Shown here piece after piece: positions 24,563 to 34,600 of a stretch of DNA of 64,000 bases (positions are counted from its first letter, which is position 1; every line of letters begins with the position of its first letter). The notes beneath the pieces were generated by a model. It saw nothing but the letters and a program-made list of their open reading frames with translations, did not search any database and was not told the DNA's origin. The translations under genes and the position numbers were made by a program. Origin of the DNA: Bradyrhizobium icense (lineage in GTDB: Bacteria > Pseudomonadota > Alphaproteobacteria > Rhizobiales > Xanthobacteraceae); the NCBI RefSeq assembly GCF_001693385.1, contig NZ_CP016428.1, forward strand, positions 4,278,001-4,342,000, in the 5' to 3' direction.

Positions 24563-25503
24563 TCCTTCAGGAAGGCGATCAGGGCGGCGTTGACCTCTTC
24601 GGGCCGCTCCTGCTGAATCCAGTGACCGGCCCCATCGAGAATGAGCTTTTGCCGCAAGTTCGGCAGCACGCGCTCCATCTCCTTGACCTGCTTGGCGCCG
24701 ATCAGCCCGGTAATGACGCCATCCTTCGATCCCGCGATGAACAGCGACGGCTGGTGGATTTGCGCGCCTTGCCAGGGTGCGGTCAGTTCCCAATTGCGGT
24801 CGATGTTGCGATACCAATTCAGCCCGCCGCGAAAGCCGGACTCTTGATAGACAGCAGCGAAATAGGCGAGGTCAGCCTCCGTCAGCCAGTTCGGCAGCGG
24901 CCGATTCGGATCGGCGCCAGCAAGGAATCCCTTGCCCTCCTGAACAAACTGATGGGCGGCCGGATCGGAGAATCCGCGCCCGGCCAGCACGATTCGCATG
25001 GTCGCTGCGACATCGCGCTCGAGTTCGGCCTCGGCCACGCCCGGCCCCTGAAAATACTGCCAGTAGAAATTGGTGATGCCGTTGTTTCGCAAGGTCTCAA
25101 GCGGCAGGCCGCGTCCACGGGAGGGGGGCGGAACGCTGAGGCCCGCGACCTTGGTGAAGATATCGGGCCGGAACATCGCCGCGTGCCAGGCAACCGGCGC
25201 ACCCCAGTCGTGGCCGACGATGACGGCCTGCCTTTCGCCAAGCGCCGCCACCAGCGCGACCATGTCGCCGACATTGTGGAAGATGGTGTAGGCACCAACG
25301 TCCGCCGGCGCGCTGGTCCGGCCGAAGCCACGCATGTCGGGGGCAACGACATGGAAACCGGCCCCCGCGATCGCTCCGACCTGGTGCCGCCAGGAGTAGG
25401 ATAATTCCGGCCAGCCATGGCATAGCAGCACCAGCGGACCCTGGCCCTGTTCGACAACAAAGAACTCGAGCCCGTTGACGGAAATGGTGCGTGAGGCTGG
25501 CAT
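24559..25503 (-). CDS. Alpha/beta hydrolase, epoxide-hydrolase-like
   Basis: 314 residues from ATG 25503. Motifs: oxyanion HGWPE (about 29-33), nucleophile elbow GHDWGA with Asp as nucleophile, and the late His in GAGHWIQQERPEEV. Asp at the elbow together with HGWPE is the pattern of soluble epoxide hydrolases. Cap-domain residues YWQYFQGPGVAE precede NWYRNIDRNW, whose Tyr may activate the epoxide. Substrate unknown. Converges with rlpA, overlapping its 3' end by four bases. Confidence 0.85.
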   Translation of the reverse strand: MPASRTISVNGLEFFVVEQGQGPLVLLCHGWPELSYSWRHQVGAIAGAGFHVVAPDMRGFGRTSAPADVGAYTIFHNVGDMVALVAALGERQAVIVGHDWGAPVAWHAAMFRPDIFTKVAGLSVPPPSRGRGLPLETLRNNGITNFYWQYFQGPGVAEAELERDVAATMRIVLAGRGFSDPAAHQFVQEGKGFLAGADPNRPLPNWLTEADLAYFAAVYQESGFRGGLNWYRNIDRNWELTAPWQGAQIHQPSLFIAGSKDGVITGLIGAKQVKEMERVLPNLRQKLILDGAGHWIQQERPEEVNAALIAFLKD

Positions 25504-25667
25504 CGCGTTTCCGCCCTGTTTTTCGTATGTTGTCGGGAACCTGCAGCATCGGCACGATACGTTTCTTCGTTCGGCGCCGCAATCCGATCGACACGGCGGC
25601 AAGCCCAAAACCTGTGTTGTTTGCGATACTTCCAACTGTTAGAACGCACGGATTCAGGACATCGCCG

Positions 25668-26930
25668 ATGGCAGCAGAGACTTCCGTTTCCCGCGAACCC
25701 GACAGGGCGGCCATCATTCCATGGCGCGGCCTGATGGCCGCTGTCCTTGCGGTCGCGGTCGGCTGGGGCGGCATCGCGTATGCCGCCAACAACAGCGTGC
25801 AGGGCGCGGCGAAGAAGGAAGACGGCGGCTTTGACGGCGATGCGCCGACCGCGATCCTGGTCGAGGCTTCCAGCGGCAGCGTCCTGTTCGAGAAGAACGC
25901 CGACGAATTGCGGGCGCCGTCCAGCATGATGAAGCTGATGACGGTCGAGGTGGTGTTCGACGCCATCAAGCAGGGCAAGGTCAAACCGACAGACGAATAC
26001 CGGATCAGCGAGAACGCCTGGCGCAGGGGCGGCGCGCCGGCTGGCGGCTCGACCATGTTTGCCATTCTCAACAGCAAGGTGTCGGTGGACGACCTGTTGA
26101 AGGGCGCGATCATCCAGAGCGGCAATGATTCCTGCATGGCGCTGGCCGAAGGCATGGCCGGCAACGAGCGGATTTTTGCCGCCGACTTCATGACCAAACG
26201 GGCGCGCGAACTCGGCCTGACGAAGTCGACATTCGGAAATTCCAGCGGGCTGCCGGACCCCGCAAACAAGATGACGGTGCGCGAATTGGCAAAGCTCGCC
26301 CGCCACCTGATCCTGACCTATCCCGACATGTACAAATTGTTCGGCGAGAGGGAATTCACCTGGAACAAGATCCGGCAACAGAACCGCAATCCGCTGCTGA
26401 ACACGCTCAACGGCGCCGACGGGCTGAAGACCGGCTACACCAAGGAGGGCGGCTACGGCATGGTCGGCTCCGCCGTGCAGAACGACACGCGGCTGATCGT
26501 CGTGATCAACGGACTGGAGGATGCCGACGATCGTGCTTCAGAGGCCAAGAAGATGCTGGAATGGGGTTTTCGCAACTTCGAGACGCGCACGCTGTTCGCG
26601 GCCAACCAGCAGGTCGGCTATGCCAAGGTGTTTGGCGGCGAAAGCCGCTCGGTGAAGCTTGCCAGCCCCGAGCCGATCAAGGTGATGGTGCCGAAGAACG
26701 GCAGCGAGAAACTGATCGCGCGCATAGTCTATAACGGCCCGGTTCGTGCGCCGATCGAGTCCGGCCAACCGGTCGGCCTCGTAAAGGTTTGGCGGGGCCG
26801 CAACATCGCCGTGGAGGCGCCGGTCTATGCGGCTGAATCGGTCGGCACCGGCTCGACCGTGCGCCGCGCAATCGACGGCGTCAGCGAGCTCGTCATCGGC
26901 ATGTTCCGCGCGAGCGCAGAGAAGCTCTGA
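25668..26930 (+). CDS. dacF: D-alanyl-D-alanine carboxypeptidase (PBP5/6 type)
   Basis: 420 residues from ATG 25668 (MAAETSVS...). The frame is open upstream but lacks a signal-like start. Hydrophobic export signal LMAAVLAVAVGWGGIAYAA. Active-site triad: S-x-x-K in SSMMKLM, SGN in QSGNDSC, KTG in LKTGYTKEGG. A C-terminal PBP5_C beta domain and an amphipathic anchor (VSELVIGMFRASAEKL) complete the family layout. Trims stem pentapeptides in the periplasm. tmk follows after two bases; this order is common in Rhizobiales. The symbol dacF is by convention. Confidence 0.92.
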   Translation: MAAETSVSREPDRAAIIPWRGLMAAVLAVAVGWGGIAYAANNSVQGAAKKEDGGFDGDAPTAILVEASSGSVLFEKNADELRAPSSMMKLMTVEVVFDAIKQGKVKPTDEYRISENAWRRGGAPAGGSTMFAILNSKVSVDDLLKGAIIQSGNDSCMALAEGMAGNERIFAADFMTKRARELGLTKSTFGNSSGLPDPANKMTVRELAKLARHLILTYPDMYKLFGEREFTWNKIRQQNRNPLLNTLNGADGLKTGYTKEGGYGMVGSAVQNDTRLIVVINGLEDADDRASEAKKMLEWGFRNFETRTLFAANQQVGYAKVFGGESRSVKLASPEPIKVMVPKNGSEKLIARIVYNGPVRAPIESGQPVGLVKVWRGRNIAVEAPVYAAESVGTGSTVRRAIDGVSELVIGMFRASAEKL

Positions 26931-26932
26931 GC

Positions 26933-27619
26933 ATGACCCAGGTAACGCTGCAGCGGCCTTCCGGACGCGGGAAGTTCATTACGTTTGAAGGCGGCGAGGG
27001 CTCGGGCAAGTCCACGCAGATCAATAAGCTGGCCGAACGTCTCGCGGCAGCAAAGCTGCGCGCCATCGCCACCCGCGAGCCCGGCGGGTCGCCCGGCGCT
27101 GAAATCATGCGGCATCTCGTGCTGTCGGGAATGGGCAAGCTGCTCGGACCGGACGCCGAGACGTTGCTGTTCGCCGCCGCACGCGACGATCACGTTCGCA
27201 CCGTCATCCAGCCTGCGCTCAGCCAGGGAACATGGGTGCTGTGCGATCGCTTCTCGGATTCGACCCGCGCCTACCAGGGCAGCCTGGGCCAGGTCTCGCC
27301 GATCGTGCTCAACGCCATGCAGCGCGTCACAATCGGCGATCTGAAGCCGGACCTCACGATCATTCTGGACATCCCGGTTGAAGTTGGCTTGCAGCGCGCG
27401 GCAGCTCGCCGCGGCAGCGGCGCGCCTGACCGGTTCGAGTCCGAAGACCTGCAATTCCATCAGGACCTGCGCGACGCCTACAGGCAAATCGCCGCGGAAG
27501 ACCCGCAGCGCTGCGTGCTGATCGACGCCAATGCCGATGCCGACACGGTTGCTGCCCGGGTCTGGACGGCGCTGCGCGACCATGTGTTCGCGATCCCGAG
27601 CCAAGCGGGGACGACATGA
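26933..27619 (+). CDS. tmk: Thymidylate kinase
   Basis: 228 residues. P-loop FEGGEGSGKST, DRF motif in CDRFSDSTRAYQG, and LID region RAAARRGSGAPDRFE. Converts dTMP to dTDP. The stop overlaps the start of holB (ATGA type), indicating coupled translation. Confidence 0.96.
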   Translation: MTQVTLQRPSGRGKFITFEGGEGSGKSTQINKLAERLAAAKLRAIATREPGGSPGAEIMRHLVLSGMGKLLGPDAETLLFAAARDDHVRTVIQPALSQGTWVLCDRFSDSTRAYQGSLGQVSPIVLNAMQRVTIGDLKPDLTIILDIPVEVGLQRAAARRGSGAPDRFESEDLQFHQDLRDAYRQIAAEDPQRCVLIDANADADTVAARVWTALRDHVFAIPSQAGTT

Positions 27620-28656
27620 GCGCGCGCAAGACCGAGCAAGAGACGGCAGTCAGGCATCCCCGCGAAACGGCCGATCTTTTCGGCCACCGCGAGGCCGAGA
27701 CGGCGTTGCTGAATGCCTATCGCAGCGGCCGCATTCCGCATGCCTGGTTGATCGGCGGCCCGCAGGGCATCGGCAAAGCGACGCTGGCCTATCGCATGGC
27801 CCGTTTCGTGCTCGCCCACCCCAATCCGATTTCGCCTTCCGTGCAGTGCGCCGAGACGCTTGCGCTCGATCCGAACGATCCCGTCGCGCGTCAGATCACC
27901 GCCGGCGCGCATGGCGGACTGTTGGTGCTGGAACGCGGCCTCAACGATCGCGGCGTGATGCGGACCGTCATCACCGTCGACGAGACGCGGGAGACGATTT
28001 CGTTTTTCGGTTCGACGGCGGCGGTCGACGGCTGGCGGGTTTGCATTGTCGACACGGTCGACGAGCTCAATCCGAACGCCGCCAATGCGCTGCTCAAGAT
28101 CCTCGAGGAGCCGCCGCACCGATCGCTGTTCCTGCTCGTCAGCCATTCGCCGGCGCGGGCCCTGCCGACGATCCTGTCCCGCTGCCGAAAGCTGCCGCTG
28201 CGGCCGCTTGCGACGGACGACGTCGTGCGCGCGGCGGCGCGGGCCACCGACATCGCACCCGATGATCCGGCGTTATCGGAAGCTGCCGACGCGTCGGAGG
28301 GGAGCGTATCCCGAGCGCTGACACTGCTTGGCGGCGACGCACTGAAGCTGCAGCACCGGACCGCGGCGCTGCTGGGGATGCTGCCGCAGGTCGACCCGCG
28401 CGAGCTGCATGCGCTCGGCGATGCGCTGGGCACCAGCGACCGGGTGGCGCTGGCTGCTTTCATCGACGGCATCGATCGCTGGATCAGCGAAAAGCTGCGC
28501 GTCGAGGATGCCAACGCGAATCTGCCCCGCCTTGCACGGCTGGCGGAGGTATGGGAAAAGATCGTCCGCGCCGCGCGCGACACCGAATCGTACAATTTAG
28601 AGCGAAAACCGCTGGTTTTCTCGGTGTTCGGGATGCTCGCGGATGCGACGCGGTAA
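27616..28656 (+). CDS. holB: DNA polymerase III delta-prime subunit
   Basis: 346 residues, clamp-loader AAA+ fold. Walker-A-like GGPQGIGKATLAYR, sensor-1-like SHSPARALPTILSRCR, and ALLKILEEPP preceding it. The four-Cys zinc module is reduced in this lineage: the segment around SPSVQCAETL keeps one Cys. Operon tmk-holB-metG-tatD-MBL is typical of alphaproteobacteria. Confidence 0.93.
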   Translation: MSARKTEQETAVRHPRETADLFGHREAETALLNAYRSGRIPHAWLIGGPQGIGKATLAYRMARFVLAHPNPISPSVQCAETLALDPNDPVARQITAGAHGGLLVLERGLNDRGVMRTVITVDETRETISFFGSTAAVDGWRVCIVDTVDELNPNAANALLKILEEPPHRSLFLLVSHSPARALPTILSRCRKLPLRPLATDDVVRAAARATDIAPDDPALSEAADASEGSVSRALTLLGGDALKLQHRTAALLGMLPQVDPRELHALGDALGTSDRVALAAFIDGIDRWISEKLRVEDANANLPRLARLAEVWEKIVRAARDTESYNLERKPLVFSVFGMLADATR

Positions 28657-28705
28657 CCTTCCGCCGGATATCAATCCCGAGAATCTATGAGCAATAAAGG
28701 AATTC

Positions 28706-30634
28706 GTGGTGGCGACGGCTGCAAAGAAAGCTTCGAAAAAGCGCAAGGCGAAGAAGGCTCGCAAGTCGCCGCCTGCCAGCGTCAGCAAGAAGGCGGCGGC
28801 GAAAAAGCGTGCGGCCAGGAAAGCTGCGACCAAGAGCAAGCGCGTCGTGAAGAAGGCCAGCAAGGCTTCGAAGAAGGTTTCGAAGAAAGCGGCGAAGAAG
28901 TCGACCAAAAAGGTTGCGAAGAAAGCCGTCAAGAAATCGGCGAAGAAATCCGTTACGACAACTCCGTCAAAGAAGCGTGCGGTAACGCCGCAAGAAGCGA
29001 GCCCTGCCGTTGAAGCGGCGGCAGAAAGTCCGAAGCCCGCCGCGCCACACGCGAAGCCGGCTGCCGCTGCCAAGCCGGCAGCGGCCGCCGAACGCGACAC
29101 CTATTTCATCACGACTGCGATCGCCTATCCGAACGGCATTCCGCATATCGGCCACGCCTATGAGGCAATTGCGACCGATGCGCTCGCGCGGTTTCAGCGG
29201 CTCAACGGCAAGGACGTGTTCTTCCTCACCGGCACCGACGAGCACGGCCTGAAGATGGTGCAAACCGCTGAAGCCGAAGGAATGGGCGTTGCTGAACTGG
29301 CCGCGCGCAATGCCGGCCGGTTCAAGGAGATGGACGAGCGGCTGAAAGTCTCGTTCGACCGCTTCATCCGCACCACGGAGCCTGACCATCATCGCTCGGT
29401 TCAGGTGGTCTGGGATCGGATGCAGCAGAATGGCGATATCTATATCGATACCTATTCCGGCTGGTATTCGGTGCGCGACGAAGCCTATTACGCCGAGGAG
29501 GAAACCGTCCTCGGCGACGACAATGTGCGCCGTGGCCCACAGGGCTCGCCGGTCGAGTGGGTCGAGGAGAAGAGCTACTTCTTCAAGCTATCCGCCTATC
29601 AGGACCGTTTGCTGCAGCTCTACGAAAGCCAGCCGGATTTCATCGGCCCGGATTCGCGCCGCAACGAGGTCATCAGTTTCGTAAAGAGCGGTCTGAAGGA
29701 TCTGTCGATTTCGCGCACGACGTTCGATTGGGGCGTCAAGGTGCCAAACGACCCCGAACACGTGATGTATGTCTGGGTCGATGCCCTGACCAACTACATC
29801 ACCGGCGTCGGCTTTCCCGACGAGAGCGATCCGAACTGGCGCTACTGGCCGGCGGACGTCCACGTCATCGGCAAAGACATTATTCGCTTTCACGCGGTGT
29901 ACTGGCCGGCGTTCCTGATGTCGGCCGGCATTCCCGTGCAGAAGCGGGTTTACGCGCACGGCTTCCTGTTCAGCAGAGGCGAGAAGATGTCGAAGTCGGT
30001 CGGCAACGTCGTCGATCCCTTCAATCTGGCCGATCAATATGGGGTCGACCAGATGCGCTATTTCTTCCTGCGCGAGGTGCCGTTCGGACAGGACGGCAAC
30101 TACAGCCATGAAGCCATCGTCGCGCGCATCAACGCCGACCTCGCCAACGATCTCGGCAATCTGGCGCAGCGTTCGCTGTCGATGATCGCAAAGCAACTCG
30201 GCGGCGTGCTGCCGGAGCCCGGCGAATTCACCGACAACGACAAGGCGATCCTGACGCTGGCCGACGCCATGCTGGAAACCTCGCGAACCGCGATGGGGAC
30301 CCAGCAGATTCATCTATGGCTGAACGCGGTATGGGCCGTGGTCGCAGAAGCCAACCGCTATTTCGCGGGCGAGGCGCCGTGGGCGCTAGCCAAGACCGAT
30401 CCCGACAGGCAGAAAACCGTGCTCTATGTGACCGCAGAGGTCGTACGTCAGGTCGCCATCCTGACGCAGCCGGTGATGCCGGATGCGTCCAGCAAGCTGC
30501 TGGATAGTCTAGGCATCCCCGATGACAAGGAAGCGCGCAACTTTGCGGCGCTCGCCGCGCGGATCAAGGCCGGAACGACATTGCCGCCGCCGGTCGGCGT
30601 ATTTCCGCGCTACGTCGAACCAAAGCCAGATTAG
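28706..30634 (+). CDS. metG: Methionyl-tRNA synthetase with a lysine-rich histone-H1-like N-terminal tail
   Basis: 642 residues. The catalytic core starts near residue 131 ([20 protein letters not shown]), with HIGH at 147-150 and GEKMSKS about residue 430. Residues 1-130 are a low-complexity tail made of K, A, S, R and V (34 Lys in the first 90), ending in an Ala/Pro linker. No ATG exists between the GTG start and the HIGH motif, and AAAGGA sits just before GTG 28706/28709, so the tail is probably translated. The tail resembles AlgP or chlamydial Hc1 and could bind tRNA or nucleoid; no such extension belongs to the standard family. Confidence 0.9.
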   Translation: MVATAAKKASKKRKAKKARKSPPASVSKKAAAKKRAARKAATKSKRVVKKASKASKKVSKKAAKKSTKKVAKKAVKKSAKKSVTTTPSKKRAVTPQEASPAVEAAAESPKPAAPHAKPAAAAKPAAAAERDTYFITTAIAYPNGIPHIGHAYEAIATDALARFQRLNGKDVFFLTGTDEHGLKMVQTAEAEGMGVAELAARNAGRFKEMDERLKVSFDRFIRTTEPDHHRSVQVVWDRMQQNGDIYIDTYSGWYSVRDEAYYAEEETVLGDDNVRRGPQGSPVEWVEEKSYFFKLSAYQDRLLQLYESQPDFIGPDSRRNEVISFVKSGLKDLSISRTTFDWGVKVPNDPEHVMYVWVDALTNYITGVGFPDESDPNWRYWPADVHVIGKDIIRFHAVYWPAFLMSAGIPVQKRVYAHGFLFSRGEKMSKSVGNVVDPFNLADQYGVDQMRYFFLREVPFGQDGNYSHEAIVARINADLANDLGNLAQRSLSMIAKQLGGVLPEPGEFTDNDKAILTLADAMLETSRTAMGTQQIHLWLNAVWAVVAEANRYFAGEAPWALAKTDPDRQKTVLYVTAEVVRQVAILTQPVMPDASSKLLDSLGIPDDKEARNFAALAARIKAGTTLPPPVGVFPRYVEPKPD

Positions 30635-30648
30635 GCCGTTTGCAAGCC

Positions 30649-31434
30649 ATGCTCGTCGACAGCCACTGCCATCTGGACTTTCCGGATTTTGCCGAGGACC
30701 TCGACGCCATCGTCGCGCGCGCCGAGGCCGCCGGCATCGGCCGTATCGTCACCATTTCGACGCGGGTCAGGCGTCTCGACGGACTGCTCGCCATCGCCGA
30801 GCGGTTCCCCAACGTCTATTGCTCGGTAGGCACCCATCCGCATAACGCCGACGAAGAGGACGGCATTTCCGCGAGCGAACTTATCGAGCTGACCAAGCAC
30901 CCGAAGGTAGTGGCACTGGGGGAGGCGGGGCTGGATTACTTTTACGAGCACGGCTCTCGCGAGGTGCAGGAGCGCGGCTTTCGCGCGCATATCGCGGCAG
31001 CACGGGCGACGGGTCTGCCGCTCGTCATTCATACGCGCGAAGCGGATGACGACTGCGGCCGCATCCTCGAAGATGAAGTGGCCAAAGGGCCGTTCAGCGC
31101 GGTGCTGCATTGCTACACCGGCGGACGCGAACTGGCGATGAAGGCGATTGGTCTTGGCCTTTCGATTTCGTTCACGGGTATCCTGACCTTCAAGAAGTCC
31201 GAGGCATTGCGCGAACTCGCCGCTGAACTGCCGGCCGACCGCATCATGGTGGAGACCGACTCGCCGTATCTGGCGCCCGGCAAATTTCGCGGCAAGCGCA
31301 ACGAGCCGTCTCACGTGGTCGAAGTAGCCAAAGTGCTGGCGGAAACGCGCGGCGTCTCGCTGGAAGAGATTTCGCGGCAGACGACCGAAAACTTCTTCCG
31401 CCTGTTCTCGAAGGCGCCGAAGGTTGCGGCATGA
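30649..31434 (+). CDS. tatD: TatD-family metal-dependent hydrolase
   Basis: 261 residues from ATG 30649. TIM-barrel amidohydrolase motifs: DSHCHLDF, GTHPHNAD, GEAGLDYFYEH, VIHTREADDD, VLHCYTGG and ETDSPYLAPGKFRGKRNEP. Family members are 3'-5' DNA/RNA exonucleases. Overlaps the MBL gene by four bases (ATGA). Confidence 0.93.
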   Translation: MLVDSHCHLDFPDFAEDLDAIVARAEAAGIGRIVTISTRVRRLDGLLAIAERFPNVYCSVGTHPHNADEEDGISASELIELTKHPKVVALGEAGLDYFYEHGSREVQERGFRAHIAAARATGLPLVIHTREADDDCGRILEDEVAKGPFSAVLHCYTGGRELAMKAIGLGLSISFTGILTFKKSEALRELAAELPADRIMVETDSPYLAPGKFRGKRNEPSHVVEVAKVLAETRGVSLEEISRQTTENFFRLFSKAPKVAA

Positions 31435-32237
31435 TGCTGACGCTGACGATCCTCGGCTGCGGCTCCTCGGCCGGTGTGCCCCGCCCGGCGCTCGGCTGGG
31501 GTGCCTGCGATCCCAACAATCCGAAGAACCGTCGTCGCCGCTGCTCGCTCCTGGTCGAGCGCAATGGCGCCCACGGCACCACGCGGATCGTGATCGACAC
31601 CTCACCCGACCTGCGCGAGCAGTTGATCGACGCCGAGGTCGATCACATCGACGCGGTGTTCCTGACGCATGAGCACGCCGACCAGACTCACGGTATCGAC
31701 GATTTGCGTTCGGTCGTGCTGCACCAGCGCCGCCGCATTCCCGTCTACTTCAACCAGTCGACCGCCAAAGACATCATGGCGCGCTTCTCCTATTGCTTCA
31801 TCGCGCCGGAGGGCAGCGACTATCCGCCGATCCTGACGCGCCACTCGATCGAAGCCGGCGAGAGCCACACCACGGAGGGGAAGGGCGGTCCGCTGAAACT
31901 CTCTGCGTTCCTGGTTCACCACGGCAAGATTCCCGCGCTCGGTTTCCGCATCGGGGCCGCCGCCTACACGCCCGACCTCCACGACATTCCCGAAGAGAGC
32001 TGGCCGGCCCTGCAAAACCTCGATCTCTGGATCGTCGACGGGCTGCGCTATGCCGGGCATCCCAGCCATTTCAGCGTCAATGACGCGCTGTCCTGGATCG
32101 AGCGCTTCAAGCCGAAGCAGGCCGTCGTCACCAACATGCATTCCGATCTCGACTACGAGGTATTGCGCCAGAGCCTGCCGCCGGGAGTGATCCCGGCCTA
32201 TGATGGCTTGCGGCTGACGCTGAACAGCGCAGGCTGA
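31431..32237 (+). CDS. PhnP-like metallo-beta-lactamase-fold hydrolase
   Basis: 268 residues. Motif HEHADQTHGIDDLR, early glycine turn ILGCGSSAGVPRP and metal His in VTNMHSDLDY are the PhnP/RNase-Z-like set. Phosphodiesterase activity is expected, but no phn genes are near. Its constant place after tatD suggests a general nucleotide or RNA cleanup role. Confidence 0.87.
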   Translation: MMLTLTILGCGSSAGVPRPALGWGACDPNNPKNRRRRCSLLVERNGAHGTTRIVIDTSPDLREQLIDAEVDHIDAVFLTHEHADQTHGIDDLRSVVLHQRRRIPVYFNQSTAKDIMARFSYCFIAPEGSDYPPILTRHSIEAGESHTTEGKGGPLKLSAFLVHHGKIPALGFRIGAAAYTPDLHDIPEESWPALQNLDLWIVDGLRYAGHPSHFSVNDALSWIERFKPKQAVVTNMHSDLDYEVLRQSLPPGVIPAYDGLRLTLNSAG

Positions 32238-32280
32238 GCCTGCGGCGCGAGCCTTTCTCGCCGGACGCGGAGGTACGTCT

Positions 32281-32913
32281 ATGATTGGTCTGTTCTTTGA
32301 AGTCCAGACAAGGCCCGGGCACCGCGATCAATATCTCGATCTTGCCGCCTCGCTGAAGCCCGAGCTTGAAGCAATGGGCGGCTGCCTCTTCATCGATCGC
32401 TTCAGGAGTTTGACACGGGAGAACCTGCTGTTGTCCTACCAGATCTGGCAGGACGAGGGGGCCTTAACGGCCTGGCGGGCCCATGCTCGTCATCATGCTG
32501 TCCAGACGGTCGGCCGCGAGCGGGTCTTTTCGGACTATCGCATCCGGGTCGCCCAGGTGATCCACGAAGCAAGACCAGGGCAACCTGTCTGGCAGCCCGA
32601 GCGGCGCACGCCTTACAACGATCCCGCAAGGCGCAAGCCGACTTATGTGCTGGTGGCTGAATCGAAGAACGCCACGCTTCCGGCAGAAACGGGATGGCGC
32701 CGTGACGCTTTCGCAAGCGTCTATCGCGAGGGGCGCTTCGCGCATTTGATCGATCTGCCTGACGATCAATCCGGCATCGAATTCGGCCCCCGCCTGTTCG
32801 CCGATCCGACAACCGAGTATTTCCGCGTGTTCGAGGTCATGCGCGATTACGGCATGTTCGAGCGCACTGAGGCGCCGCAATACTACCCGCCGATCAAGAG
32901 AGAACACGCGTAG
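32281..32913 (+). CDS. ABM-domain (antibiotic biosynthesis monooxygenase-like) protein
   Basis: 210 residues. The first 100 show the ferredoxin-like ABM fold (MIGLFFEVQTRPGHRDQYLDLAA ... LLSYQIWQDEGALTAWRAHARH). A second, divergent half (YVLVAESKN ... YFRVFEVMRDYGMFERTEAPQYYPP) probably repeats the fold, giving a tandem dimer in one chain. These proteins oxidise small aromatics or degrade haem, but most are of unknown substrate. The gene is 43 bp after the MBL gene with AGGT-rich leader; probably the operon end. Confidence 0.75.
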   Translation: MIGLFFEVQTRPGHRDQYLDLAASLKPELEAMGGCLFIDRFRSLTRENLLLSYQIWQDEGALTAWRAHARHHAVQTVGRERVFSDYRIRVAQVIHEARPGQPVWQPERRTPYNDPARRKPTYVLVAESKNATLPAETGWRRDAFASVYREGRFAHLIDLPDDQSGIEFGPRLFADPTTEYFRVFEVMRDYGMFERTEAPQYYPPIKREHA

Positions 32914-32920
32914 CGGCGGA

Positions 32921-34570
32921 CTACGCCGATATCGCCTTCGCCGAGTCCACCTGATTGCGCAGCATGAATTTCTGGATCTTACCCGTGGACGTCTTCGGGA
33001 TCGGGCCAAACACGACGGCCTTCGGCGTCTTGAAGCCAGACATGTGACTGCGGCAGAAGGCGATGATCTCGGCCTCCGTCGCCTTGGCGCCTTCCTTCAG
33101 CTCGACGAAGGCGCAGGGCACTTCGCCCCATTTGGAATCGGGCTTTGCGACTACGGCCGCAAACAGCACGGCAGGATGCTTGTAGAGGACGTCCTCGACC
33201 TCGACGGAGGAGATATTCTCGCCACCGGAGATGATGATGTCCTTGGAGCGATCCTTGATGATGACGTAGCCATGCTGGTCGAGCACGCCGAGATCACCGG
33301 TGTGAAACCAGCCGCCGGCGAAGGCTTCCTGCGTCGCCTTCTCGTTCTTGAGGTACCCCTTCATCACGATATTGCCGCGGAACATCACCTCACCGATAGT
33401 TTCGCCATCGCGCGGCACCTCCTGCATGGTCTGGGGGTCGAGCACTGTTACGGCTTCTTCCAGCGGGTAGGGTACGCCCTGCCGGCGCTTCATCTGCGCG
33501 CGCTGATCGGCGGGCAGTTCGTCCCAGCCCGGCTGCTCGGCGCAGACGGAGGCGGGGCCATAGACTTCGGTCAGGCCGTAGACATGCGTCAGCTTGATGC
33601 CGATGCTCTCAGCGCCCTCGAGCACCGCTACCGGCGGTGCTGCGCCGGCGATCAACCCGACCACGCTGCGCGCCTTGTCGCCCTTGGGCGCACCGGGCGC
33701 GTTGATCAGCGTGTTGTAGACGATCGGCGCGCCGCACATGTGGGTGACGCCGTGCTTTGGAATCAGCTCGAAGATTTTTGCCGGATCGACCTTGCGCAGA
33801 CAGACATTGATGCCCGCAGAGGCCGCCACCGTCCAAGAAAAGCACCAGCCGTTGCAGTGGAACATCGGCAGCGTCCACAGATAGACCGGATGCTGGCCGA
33901 GATTCCCGGCGAGGATGTTACTGACGGCGTTGAGATAGGCGCCGCGGTGATGGGTCACGACCCCCTTGGGGTTGCCCGTGGTGCCCGAGGTATAGCTGAG
34001 CGCAATTGCATCCCATTCGTCGGCCGGAAGCCTTGCGACGAAGCCGGGATCGCCCGCTGCGACCGCCGCCTCATACTCGAGTTCGCCGATCCGCTTGCCA
34101 CCGGCAAAGGCCGCGTCGTCGACATCGACCACAAACGGTTTCGGTCCCTTCATTAGCGTCAGCGCTTCAGAAATTACGCCTGAAAACTCCGGATCGACGA
34201 GAATGATTTTCGCGCCGCCATGATCGAGCTGGAAAGCGATCGAGGGCGCATCGAGCCGGATGTTCAGCGCGTTCAGGACGGCACCGGCCATCGGCACGGC
34301 AAAGTGCAGCTCGTTCATGGCCGGGACATTCGGCAGCATCGCCGCGACCGTGTCGCCGACGCCAATGCCGCGACCGGCGAGCCAGGACGCAAAGCGCCGG
34401 CAGCGTTCATAGGTCTCGGCCCAGGTAAAGCTGCGGCCTTCATAGACCGTGCTGAGATGATCGGGATAGACGGCGGCGCTGCGGGCGAGGAAACTCAGCG
34501 GCGTCAGCGGCACGTAATTCGCCGGGGTCTTGTCCAACCCGATGGAATACTGGTTCTGGGCTGCGCTCAT
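32921..34570 (-). CDS. Fatty-acyl/medium-chain-CoA ligase, AMP-forming
   Basis: 549 residues of the ANL superfamily. P-loop YTSGTTGNPKGVVTHHRG, A5 region YGLTEVYGP, A7/A8 FHTGDLGVLDQHGYVIIKDRSKDIIISGGENIS, and catalytic Lys near the C-terminus in PKTSTGKIQKF. Closest in style to AlkK-like acyl-CoA synthetases. The next gene on this strand upstream is a TRAP permease (30 bp gap), so the TRAP substrate may be a carboxylic acid activated by this ligase. Confidence 0.9.
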   Translation of the reverse strand: MSAAQNQYSIGLDKTPANYVPLTPLSFLARSAAVYPDHLSTVYEGRSFTWAETYERCRRFASWLAGRGIGVGDTVAAMLPNVPAMNELHFAVPMAGAVLNALNIRLDAPSIAFQLDHGGAKIILVDPEFSGVISEALTLMKGPKPFVVDVDDAAFAGGKRIGELEYEAAVAAGDPGFVARLPADEWDAIALSYTSGTTGNPKGVVTHHRGAYLNAVSNILAGNLGQHPVYLWTLPMFHCNGWCFSWTVAASAGINVCLRKVDPAKIFELIPKHGVTHMCGAPIVYNTLINAPGAPKGDKARSVVGLIAGAAPPVAVLEGAESIGIKLTHVYGLTEVYGPASVCAEQPGWDELPADQRAQMKRRQGVPYPLEEAVTVLDPQTMQEVPRDGETIGEVMFRGNIVMKGYLKNEKATQEAFAGGWFHTGDLGVLDQHGYVIIKDRSKDIIISGGENISSVEVEDVLYKHPAVLFAAVVAKPDSKWGEVPCAFVELKEGAKATEAEIIAFCRSHMSGFKTPKAVVFGPIPKTSTGKIQKFMLRNQVDSAKAISA

Positions 34571-34600
34571 TGGCTATGTCCCATCTACAAAAGTTTGACC

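Noticed and set aside
24882..26378. 498-codon minus-strand frame across hydrolase and carboxypeptidase
   Set aside because: Covers coding sequence of two well-supported genes in the wrong frame or strand.
28687..29013. 108-codon alternative frame over the lysine-rich metG tail
   Set aside because: Repetitive AAG/GCG codons keep other frames open; the metG frame is the one that continues into the catalytic domain.
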